Under the pieces are notes generated by a model. That model ran no database searches and was not told the DNA's origin. It was given only the letters and a program-made list of their open reading frames with translations. A stretch of DNA of 64,000 nucleotides from Gelidibacter salicanalis (GTDB taxonomy: Bacteria; Bacteroidota; Bacteroidia; Flavobacteriales; Flavobacteriaceae). Both the position numbers and the translations under genes were made by a program. Position 1 is the first letter of the stretch; each line of letters starts with the position of its first letter. Positions 43,980 to 52,872 of this stretch are shown in pieces. The stretch spans positions 1-64,000 of the forward strand of contig NZ_JAEHJZ010000026.1 of the NCBI RefSeq assembly GCF_016469035.1, written 5' to 3'.

Positions 43980-44018
43980 AAAGGCGAGAGCGAAATCACA
44001 ACCCTCGCCTTTCATAGG
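43980..44018 (-). terminator. Hairpin between nosZ and the downstream nos genes
   Basis: On the minus strand AAAGGCGAG pairs with CTCGCCTTT (43980-43988 and 44004-44012), followed by TTTCTTTTTT-type sequence. It lies 50 bp after the nosZ stop and may terminate most transcripts, so that nosZ is made in excess over the assembly genes. Confidence 0.7.
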
Positions 44019-44064
44019 AAAATAAACACTAAAACAAAATTTCCCTATCTGTTATTATTTAAAA

Positions 44065-46026
44065 TTAGTCACCTAGTGACCAAGACAATTCTATGTTGGA
44101 ATCTGCTGGAGACACACGAACATAGCCTTGCATTTCTTGGTGAAGTGCAGAACAGAAATCTGTACAATAGAATGGCCATACGCCAACTTTTTTTGGTTCC
44201 CAGGTTAAGGTTCTCGTTTGACCTGGAGAGATTAACAACTCGGCATTATTAGCACCAATCATCGCAAAACCGTGTGGTACATCAAAATCCTGTTCGAGGT
44301 TGGTCACGTGGAAGAACACTTTGTCTCCTACTTTTACCCCTTCTATATTGTCTGGTGAAAAGTGACTACGGATTGTGGTCATATACACATGAACGTTTTT
44401 ACCATCACGCACCACTTTAGTATCAGCATCAATAGTTGCTTTTCTTGGATGCTTGTTCTCTGCTAACCTGTAGATCTTTTTAGAATTATTTTTAATGATC
44501 TCTGCAGGAATGGCAGCTGCATAATGCGGTTCACCATGTGTTGGGAAATCTAATAATAATTCCATTTTATCTCCAGAAATATCATACAGCTGCGCTGAAT
44601 GCTCCATCTCTGGTCCTGTAGGCAAGTAACGGTCTTTGGTGATTTTGTTCATGGCGAACATATATTTACCAAACGGCTCTCTTGAGTTTCCTCCAGGAAT
44701 TGTTAAATGACCAACAGAATAGTAGGTTGGTTTTCTATCAAGCACTTCCCAAGTCCCTAATTTCCATTTTACAACTTCAGAAGAAATAAAGAAAGTGGTG
44801 TATGCATTTCCTTTCCCGTCAAATTCTGTATGTAACGGGCCTAAGCCTGGCTGCTCAACTGAACCTGCCAATACATCTTCAAATCTCAGGATTGGAATAC
44901 CGTAAGCATCACCGTCAAATTTTTTCTTTTCGATGGCATCCAACATTTTAGTAAATGAATGCACCGTTAGATTGGCTGATAATTTACCATTACCAACAAT
45001 ATATTCTCCTGATGGATCAACGTCACAACCGTGTGGCGATTTTGGTGTTGGCAATAAGTAAATTGCGCCAGGGATCTCTGCAGGATCTACAACTCGTACT
45101 TCTTTTTTCATGGTTGACGTTGCAGTATGCGTCGCTTCATCATGTAAGTTATGTGTGTATTCAGCTGGCATCATCTTACCACCGCCATTATTTACGTATG
45201 CTTCAATTTTTTTCCAATTGATAGCAGCAATAAAATCTTTATCATTTTGAGAGGCATTAACCTCTAGCAATGTGCTTGCCTCTTCTGTATTATAGGTCGT
45301 AAAGAAGAACCAACCGTGCGATTTTCCACGCCCAGGGTGTGATAAGTCATAGTTAAAACCTGGCATAAGAATTTGGAATTTGATATCCATATGTCCGTGT
45401 TCAGGATCTACAGCAATAAAGGTTAAGGCTCCTTTAAAATTACCTTTATAATCTTTAATTGGCATGTCTCTTTGAGGTACCGGCACAGAAAAACGTGTCC
45501 CCGCAACTACATACTCTGTGTTTTCTGTAATGAAAGAGGAACTGTGGTTTCCTGCACTATTTGGAACTTCAATAATTTCTTCAGTTTCAAATGTAGTCAA
45601 ACTGATTCTAGCAATACGTGGGGTATTGTTCCCATTGATAAAAATCCAACGTCCGTCCAGTTTTCCATTGGTTTGTGAAATGTCAGGGTGATGTGAATCA
45701 TCCCAAGGAACAAATCCAAAGGACGTTTCTAGCATCGGCTTGGTCTCTTCAGAATAGCCATAACCATTAGTTGGAAACTGGGAGAATACGGGAATTTCTT
45801 TAAACATACGTCCAGAAGGTAAGCCGTAAACCGTTAGGTTCCCGCTATATCCTCCGGAAATAAATGCGTAATGCGAGTCATGTTCACCTGGCGCCACGTA
45901 GACTTTTTCAGCAACATTACTTGCCAAAGCACCTGATCTGCCCTTTGATTTTTCTGAATTATTGCAACTTGTTAAACCCGCCAGGACAGCGACAAGAGCA
46001 ACTGTTATTTTTAATGTTTTTTTCAT
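44065..46026 (-). CDS. nosZ: Nitrous-oxide reductase, clade II type
   Basis: Reduces N2O to N2. 653 residues: a lipoprotein-type Sec signal (MKKTLKITVALVAVLAGLTSC) in place of the Tat signal of clade I, a seven-bladed propeller with many His (CuZ ligands, e.g. DDSHHPDIS, SPHGCDVDP, HTEFDGKG, HSAQLYD), and a cupredoxin domain with the CuA motif YCTDFCSALHQEMQGYV (about 615-631). It is third in an operon beginning with a cytochrome c and a fasciclin protein. No NosR is present, as usual for this clade. Electrons probably come from the operon's cytochrome c. Confidence 0.96.
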   Translation of the reverse strand: MKKTLKITVALVAVLAGLTSCNNSEKSKGRSGALASNVAEKVYVAPGEHDSHYAFISGGYSGNLTVYGLPSGRMFKEIPVFSQFPTNGYGYSEETKPMLETSFGFVPWDDSHHPDISQTNGKLDGRWIFINGNNTPRIARISLTTFETEEIIEVPNSAGNHSSSFITENTEYVVAGTRFSVPVPQRDMPIKDYKGNFKGALTFIAVDPEHGHMDIKFQILMPGFNYDLSHPGRGKSHGWFFFTTYNTEEASTLLEVNASQNDKDFIAAINWKKIEAYVNNGGGKMMPAEYTHNLHDEATHTATSTMKKEVRVVDPAEIPGAIYLLPTPKSPHGCDVDPSGEYIVGNGKLSANLTVHSFTKMLDAIEKKKFDGDAYGIPILRFEDVLAGSVEQPGLGPLHTEFDGKGNAYTTFFISSEVVKWKLGTWEVLDRKPTYYSVGHLTIPGGNSREPFGKYMFAMNKITKDRYLPTGPEMEHSAQLYDISGDKMELLLDFPTHGEPHYAAAIPAEIIKNNSKKIYRLAENKHPRKATIDADTKVVRDGKNVHVYMTTIRSHFSPDNIEGVKVGDKVFFHVTNLEQDFDVPHGFAMIGANNAELLISPGQTRTLTWEPKKVGVWPFYCTDFCSALHQEMQGYVRVSPADSNIELSWSLGD

Positions 46027-46052
46027 GGTTTCTGAATTTAGGTAAGTGTTAG

Positions 46053-46628
46053 TTAATTTTTAGCTGGCGGCAACAATACTTTGTCTATGATGTGGACAAT
46101 CCCGTTGCCTGCAGGTACGCTCGCAATGATTTTAGCACCACCAACCATCGGTTCGCCATCTATCACTTCTATCTGTACATCTTGATTATTGGCTTGTCCC
46201 AACTTTTTGAATTTCGTTAAGAACTCTTTCGAATAATTGCCAGGAGTTACATGGTATTTAAGAATATCAGCCAGAGCATTTTTGTTTTCTGGTTTTAATA
46301 AATTCTCAACAGTTCCCGCTGGCAAGGCATCAAAGGCTTCATTGGTTGGCGCAAATACCATTAGAGGACCTGCATTTACCAAAACATTCTCCAATTGTGC
46401 CGCTTGCACGGCTGCCACCAACGTAGAATGGTCTTTTGACCCCATAGCTATTTGTAAAACATTTGGAGTGGCAACATCATCTTCAATAAAAGCTTGACCT
46501 TTATTTTTGTCTTGAATTGATTCCGAAGTGGTTGTTTGTGCTTCTGGTTGTTGCTCTTTATTTTCCTTGCAGGACACAAACGCGACTACTAGAATAAGAA
46601 AGCTCAAAAATTTAAAACTTGTTTTCAT
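46053..46628 (-). CDS. Fasciclin (FAS1)-domain lipoprotein of the nos operon
   Basis: 191 residues: lipobox VVAFVSCKENK, then one FAS1 domain (ILQIAMGSKDHSTLVAAVQAAQLENVLVNAGPLMVFAPTNEAFDALP, then ILKYHVTPG and VIDGEPMVGGAKI, to GIVHIIDKVLLPP). FAS1 domains mediate protein-protein contact. Its place between the cytochrome c and nosZ suggests a scaffold for envelope electron transfer or assembly; this role is inference. Confidence 0.88.
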   Translation of the reverse strand: MKTSFKFLSFLILVVAFVSCKENKEQQPEAQTTTSESIQDKNKGQAFIEDDVATPNVLQIAMGSKDHSTLVAAVQAAQLENVLVNAGPLMVFAPTNEAFDALPAGTVENLLKPENKNALADILKYHVTPGNYSKEFLTKFKKLGQANNQDVQIEVIDGEPMVGGAKIIASVPAGNGIVHIIDKVLLPPAKN

Positions 46629-46639
46629 AAGAAAAATAT

Positions 46640-47131
46640 TTATAAGGTTCTAAAATACTCTAGTACAGCCCTTGCTTCCTCTTCAGAAAGATGTTGGTTT
46701 GCCATTGGCGCACCATTAAACTCCATCAGTAAATCTTTAGCAAGAGGATCTTGTTTAACCATCTCTTCAGGATTCAAAATCATGTTCATAATCCATTCCG
46801 GTGATCTTCGGGTTAAAATTCCAGTAGGAGGAGGACCAATGAACTTCTTATCAGCTTTATGACAGGCCGTACACATTTTTTCATAAACATCTTTTCCGTG
46901 AGCAACCATAGTTTGATCAATCTCTGTTGGAAGTGCTAACGACGTAATAGGCCCTACTCCTTTATTGTTCAACTCTACACGTTCAGAAGCTGGTACTTTA
47001 GATTTTGCTGGTGCTGCTTGTTCTGTAGGAGTGGATTTCTCATACGGAGAATCTTTCTTCTTCTCTCCATCTCCACACGCCATGAACAGCATCATGCCAA
47101 ATCCTGTAATAATCATTACTACTTTTTTCAT
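46640..47131 (-). CDS. Cytochrome c lipoprotein of the nos operon
   Basis: 163 residues with lipobox MLFMACGDGEK, a Lys/Pro-rich linker, one heme c site (CTACHK, with downstream GPPPTG and the likely axial Met in NGAPMANQHL). A class-I type monoheme cytochrome anchored in the envelope, probably the electron donor to NosZ. First gene of the operon, with a leader of about 80 nt after the Fnr-like promoter. Confidence 0.9.
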   Translation of the reverse strand: MKKVVMIITGFGMMLFMACGDGEKKKDSPYEKSTPTEQAAPAKSKVPASERVELNNKGVGPITSLALPTEIDQTMVAHGKDVYEKMCTACHKADKKFIGPPPTGILTRRSPEWIMNMILNPEEMVKQDPLAKDLLMEFNGAPMANQHLSEEEARAVLEYFRTL

Positions 47132-47216
47132 TGTTTTATAGTTTTGTTTCTAATTAAATTTCTTGCAACTCCGTTTATGATAACAAAACGCAAGCTTCAT
47201 TTTTGGTTTTCTTTAA

Positions 47217-47280
47217 CAAATTTAAAACCTTAAATGTTCAAAAAACATGATAAAAATCATATAAAGGACAATATTGTCCT
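47217..47280 (-). promoter_or_regulatory. nos operon promoter with Fnr-like and NsrR-like boxes
   Basis: Minus strand -7 TAAATTTG (47217-47224); Fnr-like perfect palindrome ATGATAAAAATCAT (47247-47260), centre 36.5 bp from the last G; second perfect palindrome AGGACAATATTGTCCT (47265-47280), centre 19 bp further upstream, at about -61 relative to the inferred start. The same arrangement occurs at nirK. Confidence 0.75.
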
Positions 47281-47452
47281 ATTAAAGGAAAGATTATTTT
47301 TCAATGTATCAGAAGCACAGCACCACTTCAAAACACATACACTATAACAACAACTTAAAATCATAACACAAAAAAAATCCCTCTCTATTCTATGGAGAAT
47401 ATTGAAGGATATTTTGGCTCATTATTCCATTACTGGAAAATTTGAACAAATA

Positions 47453-48706
47453 TTATTTAGTGTGTGTAAAAAGTTTTGGTTTAAATACAAACATTGCCCA
47501 AGCCCAATTGTTAGTAGTGTCATTATTACCGCCTTTAAGTAGTTGCATGGTGTCTGAAGCAAACATGTGTGAATACCCCAATTGAAAATCGATATTACCG
47601 GCAATTTTATAGCCCAAAGAAAAATCAATTTCGGTACCCAAATAATTATCTTGCTCCTCGCCCAAAAGATCTACAACCGTTGCTGCTGATGAAAATACGT
47701 GTGGTATGAGCTGCAGTGTCAATTTATCTTTCTGATATTTTATTGGCAGATTGACATCCACCAAGCCCACAGAATTGATATGGTTGCCCACATAGAAATA
47801 ATCCATCCAACCATTAAATTTATGATTGGTACCAAATAGCGGATTAAAAGCTTTTATATCAGAATCTGTACTGTTCATATCTGTACCTGACAAATATTCA
47901 GCTCCTATACCTATATTGAAGTTTGAAGTTGCCTGGTAATGTAAATTTCCGGACAAATTAAAAGCACTCAAATCACGATCAGCAATTTGTCCTGTTTGGA
48001 AATATACAGAAGCATCTGCCTTGATCCTATCCTTTCCGAAATCTAAAAATGCACCAATGGTTTGGTTATAATCTACTTCCTGATCACCATCTTTATCAAA
48101 CGTAAATCCTGTGTTTAAGGCTAACAGACTTAAATTAAAATTATCGAAGTTTGTGTGGTACCGTAAATATTGAAATGCTTTGTAATTATTGACGTTATAA
48201 TCCGTTTTAAAAAGGGTTTCGTCTTCTTCATTTAAGGCAATACCTAAATCAAGTCGATTTTTTGCATTGGGTTGATAGGTAGCAATAAAAGCATCATGAC
48301 TGCGTCCTGTTTGTGACCAATCGACATTTCCAAACATTCGAGAATCGTCATATATAATTTCCTGACGTCCCATTTTGAAGCTAAATAAAGAATCTAATTT
48401 AAAGGACGCCCAAGCTTCATGAATTGCAGTTCCATTTGCATCGCTAGATGATAACGTAGCCACCTCTCCCCATACTCTAATATTTTGCAAAGAGATATAA
48501 GCATTCAACTTTTCACTGCCGTAGTTAAAATTAAGCCGTGACCGTTGTGAGACAAAAGTAGCAGCATCTACATGATCAGGCATCAAGGTTTTATAGCCAT
48601 GCCGATATTCAACCCGCGGTCTTAATTGGAGATCAATACCAAATTCTTGCGCAAAGGTTGTGTGGCCCAACATGCCGAGGCATGCCAAAATGATTAGTTT
48701 TTTCAT
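47453..48706 (-). CDS. Alginate-export/OprD-like outer-membrane porin
   Basis: 417 residues with signal peptide (MKKLIILACLGMLGHTTFAQ) and a beta-barrel of the alginate_exp type: LRPRVEYRHGYKTLMPDHVDAATFVSQRSRLNFNYGSEKLNAYISLQNIRVWGE and KMGRQEIIYDDSRMFGNVDWSQTGRSHDAF. Last gene of the nirK-nirV-SCO group. In this context it may pass nitrite or another small ligand rather than alginate; substrate is unknown. Confidence 0.8.
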   Translation of the reverse strand: MKKLIILACLGMLGHTTFAQEFGIDLQLRPRVEYRHGYKTLMPDHVDAATFVSQRSRLNFNYGSEKLNAYISLQNIRVWGEVATLSSSDANGTAIHEAWASFKLDSLFSFKMGRQEIIYDDSRMFGNVDWSQTGRSHDAFIATYQPNAKNRLDLGIALNEEDETLFKTDYNVNNYKAFQYLRYHTNFDNFNLSLLALNTGFTFDKDGDQEVDYNQTIGAFLDFGKDRIKADASVYFQTGQIADRDLSAFNLSGNLHYQATSNFNIGIGAEYLSGTDMNSTDSDIKAFNPLFGTNHKFNGWMDYFYVGNHINSVGLVDVNLPIKYQKDKLTLQLIPHVFSSAATVVDLLGEEQDNYLGTEIDFSLGYKIAGNIDFQLGYSHMFASDTMQLLKGGNNDTTNNWAWAMFVFKPKLFTHTK

Positions 48707-48743
48707 GATTTTATGAGTTTTTTTTTAATTCAAATTACAAGAC

Positions 48744-49457
48744 TTATCGGCTTGCAATTGCTTCTTCAATATGTTTTACTGTGGCGTCAGAATTAACCCC
48801 AAGACCTTCTTGTTGGAACATCATTTCCCCTCGTTTGTTAAAAACACTAATAATATTTGAATGTGAAAAGTCTAAAGGTGAAATCTTTTTGTAATTGACA
48901 GCCATTACCGCTGCAAATTCTCGTGTATTATCTTCTGACGATCGCAGGAACAGCCAAGGTGCCTTATCCATAACATTCTCTTCAGCAAAAGCCTTTAAGC
49001 GTTCTGGCGTGTCAGTTTTAGGATCAATACTCACAAAAACCAATTTTAAATTGTCTTTTGCGTTTTTCGGAAGGCGTTCTTCAATGTTTCTCATGTCTGC
49101 CACCAATCTTGGGCAAGCAGCTTTACATGAGGTATAAATCATGACCATTACCAATACATCTCCTTTTAATTCTTCTAGTTGAAGATCTTCACCGTTTTGG
49201 TCAGTCCATGTAGAGGTCAGGTTAAAGATTGAAGTTTCTGAAATTTCATCAGAAGCCAATGCTATTTCCTTTTCAACGGGCACCAAATCCATATTACAAA
49301 CGGGGCAACTGCCAGGTTCATCATAGGTTTTATCACCTTCACACTCCATTGGGCAGTAGTAAGCTACAACCTCTTCTGAACTCTTGGATGAATCATTTTT
49401 ACAGGCGCTGAGGCCGATAAACAGGATGCTACAAAATATATAAAGTATTTTTTTCAT
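48744..49457 (-). CDS. SCO1/SenC copper chaperone with N-terminal heavy-metal-binding domain
   Basis: 237 residues: lipobox IGLSAC, a small heavy-metal-binding domain (YYCPMECEGDKTYDEPGSCPVCNMDLVPV, residues about 33-61), then a SCO thioredoxin fold with copper motif TSCKAAC (about 110-116) and the distal His in DFSHSN. Both domains bind Cu, and their fusion suggests handover from the small domain to SCO. It lies 1 bp after nirV and before the porin in the nirK operon, so it probably loads NirK copper. Confidence 0.9.
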   Translation of the reverse strand: MKKILYIFCSILFIGLSACKNDSSKSSEEVVAYYCPMECEGDKTYDEPGSCPVCNMDLVPVEKEIALASDEISETSIFNLTSTWTDQNGEDLQLEELKGDVLVMVMIYTSCKAACPRLVADMRNIEERLPKNAKDNLKLVFVSIDPKTDTPERLKAFAEENVMDKAPWLFLRSSEDNTREFAAVMAVNYKKISPLDFSHSNIISVFNKRGEMMFQQEGLGVNSDATVKHIEEAIASR

Positions 49458-49458
49458 G

Positions 49459-50238
49459 TTATTTAATGTTTTCAGCGTCTTTGGCGCATCTGAATCCTAG
49501 ATTTTTAATAGCATAGTTTGCCTTAATGCTCCCTCTAAAGGCGTAACGCATAAACGCTGCGTAATTCATTAAATCTGTACTCCCTAAGGAGGCGCTTCCG
49601 CAGAAAAGATTGTTATCTTTTTCATTGTCCTTTCGAGATTCTCCGGAAAGCAGTACGGAGTTAAAATCAGAAGTCCATTCCCAAACCAAGCCGTGCAAAT
49701 CGTGAACACCCCAAAAGTTTTTAGGGTTTTGTCCAATTACATTTTCATTAGATCGTGGTGCTTCATACCAGGACAAGATTTGTTCGTTGTATGATTTTTT
49801 AATCCGTGCATCCTTCAAAGTTTCGTCAGCCATAGCAGCATATTCCCACTCATCCATGGTTGGCAAACGTTTGCCCTGACATTCACAATAGGCTTTTGCC
49901 GCAAACCAACTCACGTAGGTCACTGGACTATTGAGCAGTTCGCTATCCTTAAGTTCAAGATCGTTTGTCCAATTTCTTAAATAAGAACCATCTGCAAATA
50001 TTTTTTTGGCTTTGGATTTTTGCCATTTAGGGAAGTTCTTAACAAAATCGAGATACTGTTTATTGGTTACAGGATATACATCCAATTCGAAATCTTTGAC
50101 TTCAACTACAGTAGAATCCCTACCGTAGAGTGGAATGTAGCGTGCACCGTCTATATGCGCCATACCTTCAGATTGTCCAAAACTAAACATATGGATAAAC
50201 ATCATTATAAAGGACAATCTGAAGATTTTGGTACGCAT
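49459..50238 (-). CDS. nirV: NirV-like formylglycine-generating-enzyme-family protein
   Basis: 259 residues with a signal peptide (FIMMFIHMFSFGQSEG) and the FGE-sulfatase fold: MAHIDGARYIPLYGRDSTVVEVKDFELDVYPVTNKQYLDFV, VTYVSWFAAKAYCECQGKRLPTMDEWEYAA and WEWTSDFNS, then GSASLGSTDLMNYAAFMRYAFRGS and LGFRCAKD. Genes of this family next to nirK are called nirV in denitrifiers. It is directly downstream of nirK. Biochemical role not known. Confidence 0.85.
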   Translation of the reverse strand: MRTKIFRLSFIMMFIHMFSFGQSEGMAHIDGARYIPLYGRDSTVVEVKDFELDVYPVTNKQYLDFVKNFPKWQKSKAKKIFADGSYLRNWTNDLELKDSELLNSPVTYVSWFAAKAYCECQGKRLPTMDEWEYAAMADETLKDARIKKSYNEQILSWYEAPRSNENVIGQNPKNFWGVHDLHGLVWEWTSDFNSVLLSGESRKDNEKDNNLFCGSASLGSTDLMNYAAFMRYAFRGSIKANYAIKNLGFRCAKDAENIK

Positions 50239-50356
50239 GACTAACTATCTTTAAACTAGGGTTATTATGTCTAGCTCACTAGTGTTAGTGTCTAGTTTAT
50301 TGTTTTAGAGTTGCAATCGCGTTTATTGTCGACTGTGGTGCTCCGCGTAAGTGCTG

Positions 50357-51802
50357 TTATTTGCCACTTACTTTTTTAACCATTGCTGGCGTTACGACTG
50401 TTTTATTATTACCCCAGCTGTTGTAGACATACGTCAATACGTTGGCCACTTCCTCTTGGGAAATCATTTGTTTGGTCATGATACTATTGTATTTCTCGCC
50501 ATTTACGGTGATTTCTCCACTTAAACCGTGTAGCACAGCATCAATAGCTCTGTCAACATCAGCATTTAGATAATCTGATTTTGCTAATGGAGGAAATGCA
50601 TTTGGGATACCCTGACCTTCTGATTGATGACAGGCAATACATGTTTGACCGTATATCTGTTTTCCAAACTCCATTTGTTCAGCAAACGATTTTGCAGGAA
50701 CATCAGACTCTTTAATTTCATCTGTAGTAGGCATGGTTTGAATTCCAGGACCTTCAGGCACATAGATACTCTCCATTAACTCTCCAGAAAATATTTTCTT
50801 ATTTTCTTCGCCTTCTACTTTCAACATGCCTAAGGCACCTTTGTTAAAAGCTCTAAAAATAGAGTGGTCTACTAAGATGAACGTTCCTGGTACTTCAACT
50901 TTAAACTCCACTATGGCTGCTCCACCAGCAGGAATCAAGGTGGTTTGAACGTTGGTATTCACGAGGTCTCCACCTTCTACATACACCCTATCAAAAATTT
51001 CACCGATAACATGGAACGACGACACTAAGCCAGGACCACCATTTCCAACGAATAATCTTACCGTTTCTCCTACTTTGGCAGTTAATGCACCATCACCAGT
51101 TAAAGATCCTACTTTACCGTTAAATACAACATAATCTGCTCTTTCATCAACAGCTTTTTGCATATCAAAAGGTTGCAATCCGCGTTCGCCATTGGCGCCT
51201 TTGGTATAAAAATCACCTTGCATGACGTAGTATTCTTTATCTACAGGAGGCAAACCACCTTCTGGTTCAATTAAAATAAGTCCGTACATTCCGTTTGCAA
51301 TATGCATCCCAACAGGTGCTGTAGCACAATGGTACACATAAAGACCTGGATTCAGCACTTTAAATGAGAACACTTTTTCGTGGCCTGGCGCAACAAAGGA
51401 AGATTCCGCTCCTCCACCTGGACCATTAACCGCATGCAAGTCAATGTTATGAGGTAATTTATTGTCAGGGTGGTTTTGTAAATGGAATTCAATTTCATCT
51501 CCTACCCGAGCTCTGATAAAACTCCCTGGAACTGATCCTCCAAAGGTCCAATATACATAGCTTACCCCATCAGTAATTTCTCCTACTTCTTCAAGGATTT
51601 CCATTTTTACAATAAGCTTTTTAGCTTTACGCTTCCCAACTGGGGTTGGCACATGTGGCGGTGCCGTTAATTCTGCAATCATCTCTCGACTGACTGGAAT
51701 TTCTTCTGCGGATGCATATTCGGTTTTTTTGTCTTCAAAGCAACTGAACATTAATAGTAATGACAGCAGCGACACTGATTTTAATAGGCTTTGTAATTTC
51801 AT
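50357..51802 (-). CDS. nirK: Copper nitrite reductase NirK with C-terminal cytochrome c domain
   Basis: Reduces nitrite to NO. ATG 51802 gives 481 residues with lipobox [12 protein letters not shown]. An earlier ATG (51826) lies upstream of the inferred start of transcription and is unlikely. Two cupredoxin domains carry type-1/type-2 copper ligands ([46 protein letters not shown]), followed by a cytochrome c domain ([29 protein letters not shown]) at about 380-465 that gives intramolecular electron transfer. The operon nirK-nirV-SCO-porin starts here. Confidence 0.95.
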   Translation of the reverse strand: MKLQSLLKSVSLLSLLLMFSCFEDKKTEYASAEEIPVSREMIAELTAPPHVPTPVGKRKAKKLIVKMEILEEVGEITDGVSYVYWTFGGSVPGSFIRARVGDEIEFHLQNHPDNKLPHNIDLHAVNGPGGGAESSFVAPGHEKVFSFKVLNPGLYVYHCATAPVGMHIANGMYGLILIEPEGGLPPVDKEYYVMQGDFYTKGANGERGLQPFDMQKAVDERADYVVFNGKVGSLTGDGALTAKVGETVRLFVGNGGPGLVSSFHVIGEIFDRVYVEGGDLVNTNVQTTLIPAGGAAIVEFKVEVPGTFILVDHSIFRAFNKGALGMLKVEGEENKKIFSGELMESIYVPEGPGIQTMPTTDEIKESDVPAKSFAEQMEFGKQIYGQTCIACHQSEGQGIPNAFPPLAKSDYLNADVDRAIDAVLHGLSGEITVNGEKYNSIMTKQMISQEEVANVLTYVYNSWGNNKTVVTPAMVKKVSGK

Positions 51803-51823
51803 GTTATAATTGGTTTTATAGTT

Positions 51824-51887
51824 CAAAATTAATTTTTTTAATATAGAAAAAACATGACGATTATCATATTTAAGACATTTTTGTCCT
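51824..51887 (-). promoter_or_regulatory. nirK promoter with Fnr-like and NsrR-like boxes
   Basis: Minus strand -7 TAATTTTG (51824-51831); Fnr-like box ATGACGATTATCAT (51854-51867), centre 36.5 bp from the last G; NsrR-like box AAGACATTTTTGTCCT (51872-51887), its centre 19 bp from the Fnr box centre. The predicted start fixes nirK translation at ATG 51802. Confidence 0.72.
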
Positions 51888-51903
51888 ATTTAAAATATAG
51901 CTC

Positions 51904-51932
51904 AAAAGAAGCTGAACTTCCGTCCAGCTTCT
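51904..51932 (-). terminator. Terminator of the universal stress protein gene
   Basis: AGAAGCTG / CAGCTTCT stem with a 10-base loop, followed on the minus strand by TTTT (51904-51907). It lies 30 bp after the usp stop and separates it from the nirK promoter. Confidence 0.75.
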
Positions 51933-51961
51933 AAGGTTCATATTTATTTTTATATCCGTTT

Positions 51962-52792
51962 TCAGATCTTAAAGGTCATTACAGGCAAATTGGCATGGTT
52001 TACCAAATCTTCAGATATACTGCCCTCAAAAAAATGGGCTAAGCCTTTTCTACCATGGGTAGGTATCATTATCAAATCAGCGCCCAGAAGATTGGAGAAA
52101 TTAATAATCCCTTTTTCAATGGTGTAATCTGAAACATAATTAACAGTATTCAGCTGGTTCATATTACCGTCTGCCTTCTTTAAAAAATTAGCTACTTCCT
52201 GTTCCATTTCGGCAGTGCTTTTAAAATTCTCTCCAGGTACGTTTACATATAACAGCTGCATCTTTGAGGAGTCTTGTAGCATTTTTGTAGCTCTAATATA
52301 AGAACTAACTGCATTTTCTGAAAAATTAGATGCAAAAATAACCGTCTCAAAATTAAGGTTATTAGGTTTTTGCTTGATCACCAACACTGGTATTTCTGAA
52401 TGGCGCACCACTTTTTCAGTGTTAGAACCCACAAACACCTCTGTAAACCCGCTTACACCATGGGACCCCATAACAATCAAATCTGCATTGTGTTCTTTTG
52501 CCACCTCACTCACCTCACTAAATACTTTAGAATGTTTAACTATTGGTGTGATTTTAATACCTTCTAAATACTCTTTGTTTAAAAATTCTTCAAATTTTTG
52601 TTGGGCAAGTTTTAGAAAAAATAACACTTTTGGCTTTTGGCCCTTATCAGATCCTGAAAACAGTCCGTCTGACATTTCTAGCATGTGCAATACCAAAATT
52701 TCAGCATTATTTTGTTTTGCCAAAATAGCGGCTGCCTCTAAAGCATATTCAGAATATTTCGAAAAATCTATAGGTACGATTATTTTATCCAT
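51962..52792 (-). CDS. Tandem universal stress protein
   Basis: 276 residues with two UspA domains. The first has IIVPIDFSKYSEYALEAA and the ATP-binding GSHGVSGFTEVFVGSNTEKVVRHSEIPVLVIK; the second, shorter, ends HGRKGLAHFFEGSISEDLVNHANLPVMTFKI. It is soluble and probably binds nucleotides under stress or anoxia. It lies downstream of hemN on the same strand, behind a terminator that may be partial, as no convincing promoter of its own is visible. Confidence 0.88.
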   Translation of the reverse strand: MDKIIVPIDFSKYSEYALEAAAILAKQNNAEILVLHMLEMSDGLFSGSDKGQKPKVLFFLKLAQQKFEEFLNKEYLEGIKITPIVKHSKVFSEVSEVAKEHNADLIVMGSHGVSGFTEVFVGSNTEKVVRHSEIPVLVIKQKPNNLNFETVIFASNFSENAVSSYIRATKMLQDSSKMQLLYVNVPGENFKSTAEMEQEVANFLKKADGNMNQLNTVNYVSDYTIEKGIINFSNLLGADLIMIPTHGRKGLAHFFEGSISEDLVNHANLPVMTFKI

Positions 52793-52820
52793 GGTAACAT
52801 GTTTTAAACTGTGTAATAGA

Positions 52821-52872
52821 AAGGTAATCCTATAAAAGTAAGCTTATGAAATGACTTTTTATGGATTACCTT
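52821..52872 (-). terminator. Long hairpin after hemN
   Basis: AAGGTAATCCTATAAAAGT (52821-52839) pairs, with small mismatches, with the arm at 52854-52872 (ACTTTTTATGGATTACCTT). The arm includes part of the hemN stop region. Loop of 14 bases. T-rich sequence follows on the minus strand. Confidence 0.65.

Noticed and set aside
50253-50298. Inverted repeat AAACTAG/CTAGTTT between nirK and nirV
   Set aside because: Short, interrupted arms with no T run; too weak to call a terminator or element.
51803-51826. NirK start eight codons upstream
   Set aside because: It overlaps the -7 box; ATG 51802 directly gives the lipoprotein signal.
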